A stretch of 47,191 nucleotides of DNA. Source: Terriglobia bacterium. GTDB taxonomy: Bacteria > Acidobacteriota > Terriglobia > Bryobacterales > UBA6623. Each line of letters opens with the position of its first letter. Within the stretch, counting starts at the first letter, position 1. Where the stretch lies: assembly GCA_009838515.1 (NCBI GenBank), contig VXRL01000032.1, positions 1 to 47,191 on the forward strand, read 5' to 3'. Of this stretch, positions 44,626-47,191 are shown one piece after another. The notes below the pieces were generated by a model that ran no database searches, was not told the origin of the DNA, and worked only from the letters and a program-made list of their open reading frames with translations. The position numbers and the translations under genes are program-made.

Positions 44626-47191
44626 ATGAGATCAGGCATGCGTTCGGTACGAATCTTCCTAGCGCTTCCGGTCGCGTTGTGCGCGTCTGCGGCGGAGGAG
44701 CAACCCTTGACCACAGCCCGCGGCGCGGTCAACGCGGTTTCCCTGCAATCTGCGCCCTCGGCGGTCGCCCAAGGCGGCATCTTGGCAGTCTTTGGCGAGC
44801 AGTTGGCGGCCGCCCACACCACGCCCGAGGGGGCGCCGCTGCCCGTGGCATTGGAAGATCCCGCGGTGGAGGTACTGATCAACGGCGTCGCGGCGCCGAT
44901 TTTCTTCGTGTCGCCAGCCCAGGTCAACGTGCAGATTCCGTGGGAGGTCGAGCCCGGCTGGGCCGATGTGGTGGTGCGCCGGGGCGGCTTGGACAGTTCG
45001 CCCATGCCGGTCTTGGTCTCCGAGGCCAGCCCGAATCTGTTCACGTACGAGGGCTCGAGTGCATTGATCACCCAGACGGGCGGCGACAACCCGGATGCGC
45101 CACAGCTAGGGGTTGATGGCCCCGCCCCTGCCAGCAGCAGCGGTCCGGCCAACGGCGCGGAGCAAGGGCAAACCATTACAGTCTTTGCGGCCGGCTTGGG
45201 CCAGACCGATCCGGCGGTCGCCAGCGGGGCGATCGGGGGAGGTGCGGCCCCTGTGGCGGACCAACGGGCCTACCTGGGCGGCTTGCCCGTAGCGGTCGCG
45301 TCGGCCGCTCTGTCGGCCGACATGGTGGGCGTGTACAACTTGGAGTTCGAAGTACCGGAGCTGGCGAGCTCCGGCGAAGTATTCCGCTGGTATTCCGGAG
45401 ACATCGGCAGCGCCGCGGTATGGGGCGCGGGCGGCCCTCCGACACCTCGCTACATGACGCTGGGCGCCGAACTGGAGTCTCCTCGGCGCATTGACCTGTC
45501 CGATCTGAACCCGTATTTCGTGGCGGTCAGCGGTGCGGTCGACGAAGTCGACTTCTGCTTCCGCAATGTGGAACTGCTCGACTTCCGCCGCGACTCGGCG
45601 ACGACCTTGGAGCACTGCGTTTTGCCGTCCTATCCCAACGCTCCCAACCAGAACGCCTACAGGCCGTTCGAGCGATCGATGAACAGCCCCGTGCTGGCCG
45701 CGCTCGCTGAGCCGTCCGAGGAGATCAGCGAGGGCTTGACGGACCAGCTGCTGCTGATCGACACAGCCGCGGGCAGCACCGCCGAGCTCGTGCAGCTTCC
45801 GCAGCCTGCGGACCGGTTGCAGTCAGCCCTTGGGGAGAGCCGGAATATGCGCCTGCTGCGACCCGGCGACGACACGATTTATTCGCTGGTCGATACGGAA
45901 GGCGCTGCGGGCGGCGAATTGGAGGGCGTTGCGGCGCTGCCGAACCCCCTTGAAGTCGACGGCATGACCGTGCACGTCGCCCAAGGCGCGAGTTTCGGAT
46001 CCGGGTACCGCATGCGCTTCCTTGGTCCCGGCGCCGAGGCCGAAGAGGGGCGGCCCGTCGCCGTGCTGTTCAATCGCGACGCCAACGTGATTGCCAAGGT
46101 GCAGTTTCCCGATGGCTGGGATCCGATCGCACCTCCGCGTCGCGTCAACAACCAGGGGATTGCTCAGGGAAACTCTATCGCTTCGACCCAGGTGGGATTC
46201 CGCGGCGATTCCACCGCCTACGTGCTGGTGCGGGCGTCGGACGGCAGCGGCGATGGAGTCGTAGCCTTCCGTGCGGCGCTGCCGGAGGATTCCGAAGGGC
46301 CGGCCTCCGAGAGCGTCGCAGACGAGACTTCCGAAGAGCCGGCCCCTGAGAGCGTCGCAGTCGAGACTTCCGTGACCGCCTTTCCGGACGGCTCGTATGC
46401 CGCAACCTGCCACACTCAGGTGCGCTTTCAGCGGATTGGTCTGACCCGCGAGCTGGCGGTCGTCGCAACGTCGGAGATGCTGAACGAATTCGCGCTCCCG
46501 CAGTTCAATCAGATTTGCGCCGGGGATCAACTCGTGCTATTCGACACAGTGGCTGCCAGCACGAAGGTCGTGCCGGCCCCGGAACCGCTCGACGTCGTGG
46601 GCAAGGGAATGGCGGGCAGCTACCTCTACTTCGCCGATGGCGCGCGAGAGGTCGCTCTGCGGGCGTCGCAGAAGATCCACATATTTGATGGCGTGAGCGA
46701 AGTGTTCAGCACGGTGGAATTCGAAGAAGACGTCGGCATCTTGTTCAACAGCTTCGTTTCAATGCACCGGCTTGTTGGGCAAGGCCAGATTGTCGCCCTG
46801 GCTACCGGAGGGCCGACGCGCACCAGTCCGAGGGGAAACACCCAGCCTCCTCTGGCCGGTAACCGCGGCCTGCTGGTCGTGGATTTGCCCAATGCCACGG
46901 CGGTCCACTTGGCGCTGCCCGAAGGATTCGCGCAGGTCGTCGCGGTGCCGAACAATCTGATCAACCAGCAAGGCCTCCGCACCTTCGGTATGTTCCCGCT
47001 GATCGGACGCGCCTTCGCCTATTCCCAGAAGCCTAACGGCGGGCCGGGCAACCCCGGCGGGACCGCCATCCTGACATGGGATGTTGCGACGGCCACTGCG
47101 ACGGAGATACCACTACCTGAGGACGGCTTTGCCGTCGTTCGGCGGGTAGGCGGCGGTGGCGGCGGCGGTGGCGGTGGCCGTGGCCGTGGCC
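44626..47191 (+). CDS. secreted protein with Solibacter-type (TIGR03437-like) domain, 3' partial
   Basis: At least 855 codons, open to the right edge. A signal peptide (MRSGMRSVRIFLALPVALCASA) is followed from about residue 30 by VNAVSLQSAPSAVAQGGILAVFG. Then VEVLINGVAAPIFFVSPAQVNVQIPWE and TITVFAAGLGQTDPAV follow. These match the TIGR03437 domain family known almost only from Acidobacteriota. In most known proteins this domain is C-terminal; here it is N-terminal, and more than 600 residues follow with repeated strands, perhaps a beta-propeller. The chain contains a tandem 13-residue repeat (about residues 556-581) and a Gly10 run at the edge. A receptor partner lies immediately upstream. 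Function unknown; probably extracellular or surface-bound. Confidence 0.8.
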   Translation, partial: MRSGMRSVRIFLALPVALCASAAEEQPLTTARGAVNAVSLQSAPSAVAQGGILAVFGEQLAAAHTTPEGAPLPVALEDPAVEVLINGVAAPIFFVSPAQVNVQIPWEVEPGWADVVVRRGGLDSSPMPVLVSEASPNLFTYEGSSALITQTGGDNPDAPQLGVDGPAPASSSGPANGAEQGQTITVFAAGLGQTDPAVASGAIGGGAAPVADQRAYLGGLPVAVASAALSADMVGVYNLEFEVPELASSGEVFRWYSGDIGSAAVWGAGGPPTPRYMTLGAELESPRRIDLSDLNPYFVAVSGAVDEVDFCFRNVELLDFRRDSATTLEHCVLPSYPNAPNQNAYRPFERSMNSPVLAALAEPSEEISEGLTDQLLLIDTAAGSTAELVQLPQPADRLQSALGESRNMRLLRPGDDTIYSLVDTEGAAGGELEGVAALPNPLEVDGMTVHVAQGASFGSGYRMRFLGPGAEAEEGRPVAVLFNRDANVIAKVQFPDGWDPIAPPRRVNNQGIAQGNSIASTQVGFRGDSTAYVLVRASDGSGDGVVAFRAALPEDSEGPASESVADETSEEPAPESVAVETSVTAFPDGSYAATCHTQVRFQRIGLTRELAVVATSEMLNEFALPQFNQICAGDQLVLFDTVAASTKVVPAPEPLDVVGKGMAGSYLYFADGAREVALRASQKIHIFDGVSEVFSTVEFEEDVGILFNSFVSMHRLVGQGQIVALATGGPTRTSPRGNTQPPLAGNRGLLVVDLPNATAVHLALPEGFAQVVAVPNNLINQQGLRTFGMFPLIGRAFAYSQKPNGGPGNPGGTAILTWDVATATATEIPLPEDGFAVVRRVGGGGGGGGGGRGRG
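46291..46368 (+). repeat. two 39-bp tandem units within the secreted protein
   Basis: Units 46291-46329 and 46330-46368 encode SEGPASESVADET and SEEPAPESVAVET. The 13-residue repeat is acidic and Pro/Ser-rich, probably a flexible linker between domains. Near-identical DNA suggests a recent duplication by slippage. Confidence 0.7.
47149..47191 (+). repeat. GGC/GGT low-complexity tract at the right edge
   Basis: Ten consecutive Gly codons, then Arg-Gly-Arg-Gly, made of GGCGGT and GGCCGT units. It remains in frame with the secreted protein. Such tracts often break assemblies, so the sequence here may be collapsed. Confidence 0.7.

Overview
The window reads as a GC-rich bacterial chromosome segment, most likely from the Acidobacteriota and probably near the Solibacter/Bryobacterales group. 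Three things point there: two Oar-like TonB-dependent receptors with an N-terminal carboxypeptidase-regulatory-like domain, a secreted protein carrying the 'Solibacter uncharacterized C-terminal domain' (TIGR03437 type, residues about 75-245 of the gene at 44626), and several Tat-exported sugar/oxidoreductase proteins. The taxonomic call is inference; no rRNA or tRNA gene was found.

Layout. 185-685: a small type II toxin-antitoxin pair with a near-perfect palindrome at its start. 793-4973: a membrane glycosyltransferase facing glyA and a membrane-bound spermidine-synthase-like gene. 5280-8252: a secreted beta-helix protein converging on a TPR-TonB-C-terminal fusion, with a perfect hairpin between them. 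8434-11217 (minus): a type IV-pilin-like protein, a UDP-sugar dehydrogenase and a UDP-glucuronate-4-epimerase-like enzyme, probably for surface polysaccharide. 11411-15589: cstA, a small Cys-containing ORF, a secreted mutarotase-like protein and dapA. 15578-21170 (minus): ECF sigma factor, large two-zinc-finger anti-sigma factor and an 1102-aa outer-membrane receptor in one operon. 21428-25147: a three-subunit molybdenum hydroxylase (FAD, 2Fe-2S, Mo subunits), followed by purC. 26188-30727: four proteins with twin-arginine leaders (hydroxypyruvate-isomerase-like, aldo/keto reductase, beta-propeller, Gfo/Idh/MocA oxidoreductase). 30860-33195: an accessory-looking stretch with an AAA/DUF4143 ATPase whose start is preceded by a 26-bp palindrome.

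33761-40989 is the most coherent pathway block. A pcaD-C-H-G-B operon for protocatechuate ring cleavage is divergent from a MarR regulator, a cytochrome P450, a tiny two-helix membrane protein and a sodium:solute symporter. The 63-bp divergent region contains a perfect inverted repeat. The simplest reading is uptake of an aromatic acid, P450 conversion to protocatechuate (for example O-demethylation), and ortho-cleavage to 3-oxoadipate, all under one MarR switch. The P450 substrate and redox partners are not shown by the sequence.

41177-47191: a second Oar-like receptor followed after 41 nt by the TIGR03437-type secreted protein, which is open to the right edge and ends in a Gly-rich low-complexity tract. 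No CRISPR array, insertion sequence, prophage, rRNA or tRNA was seen.
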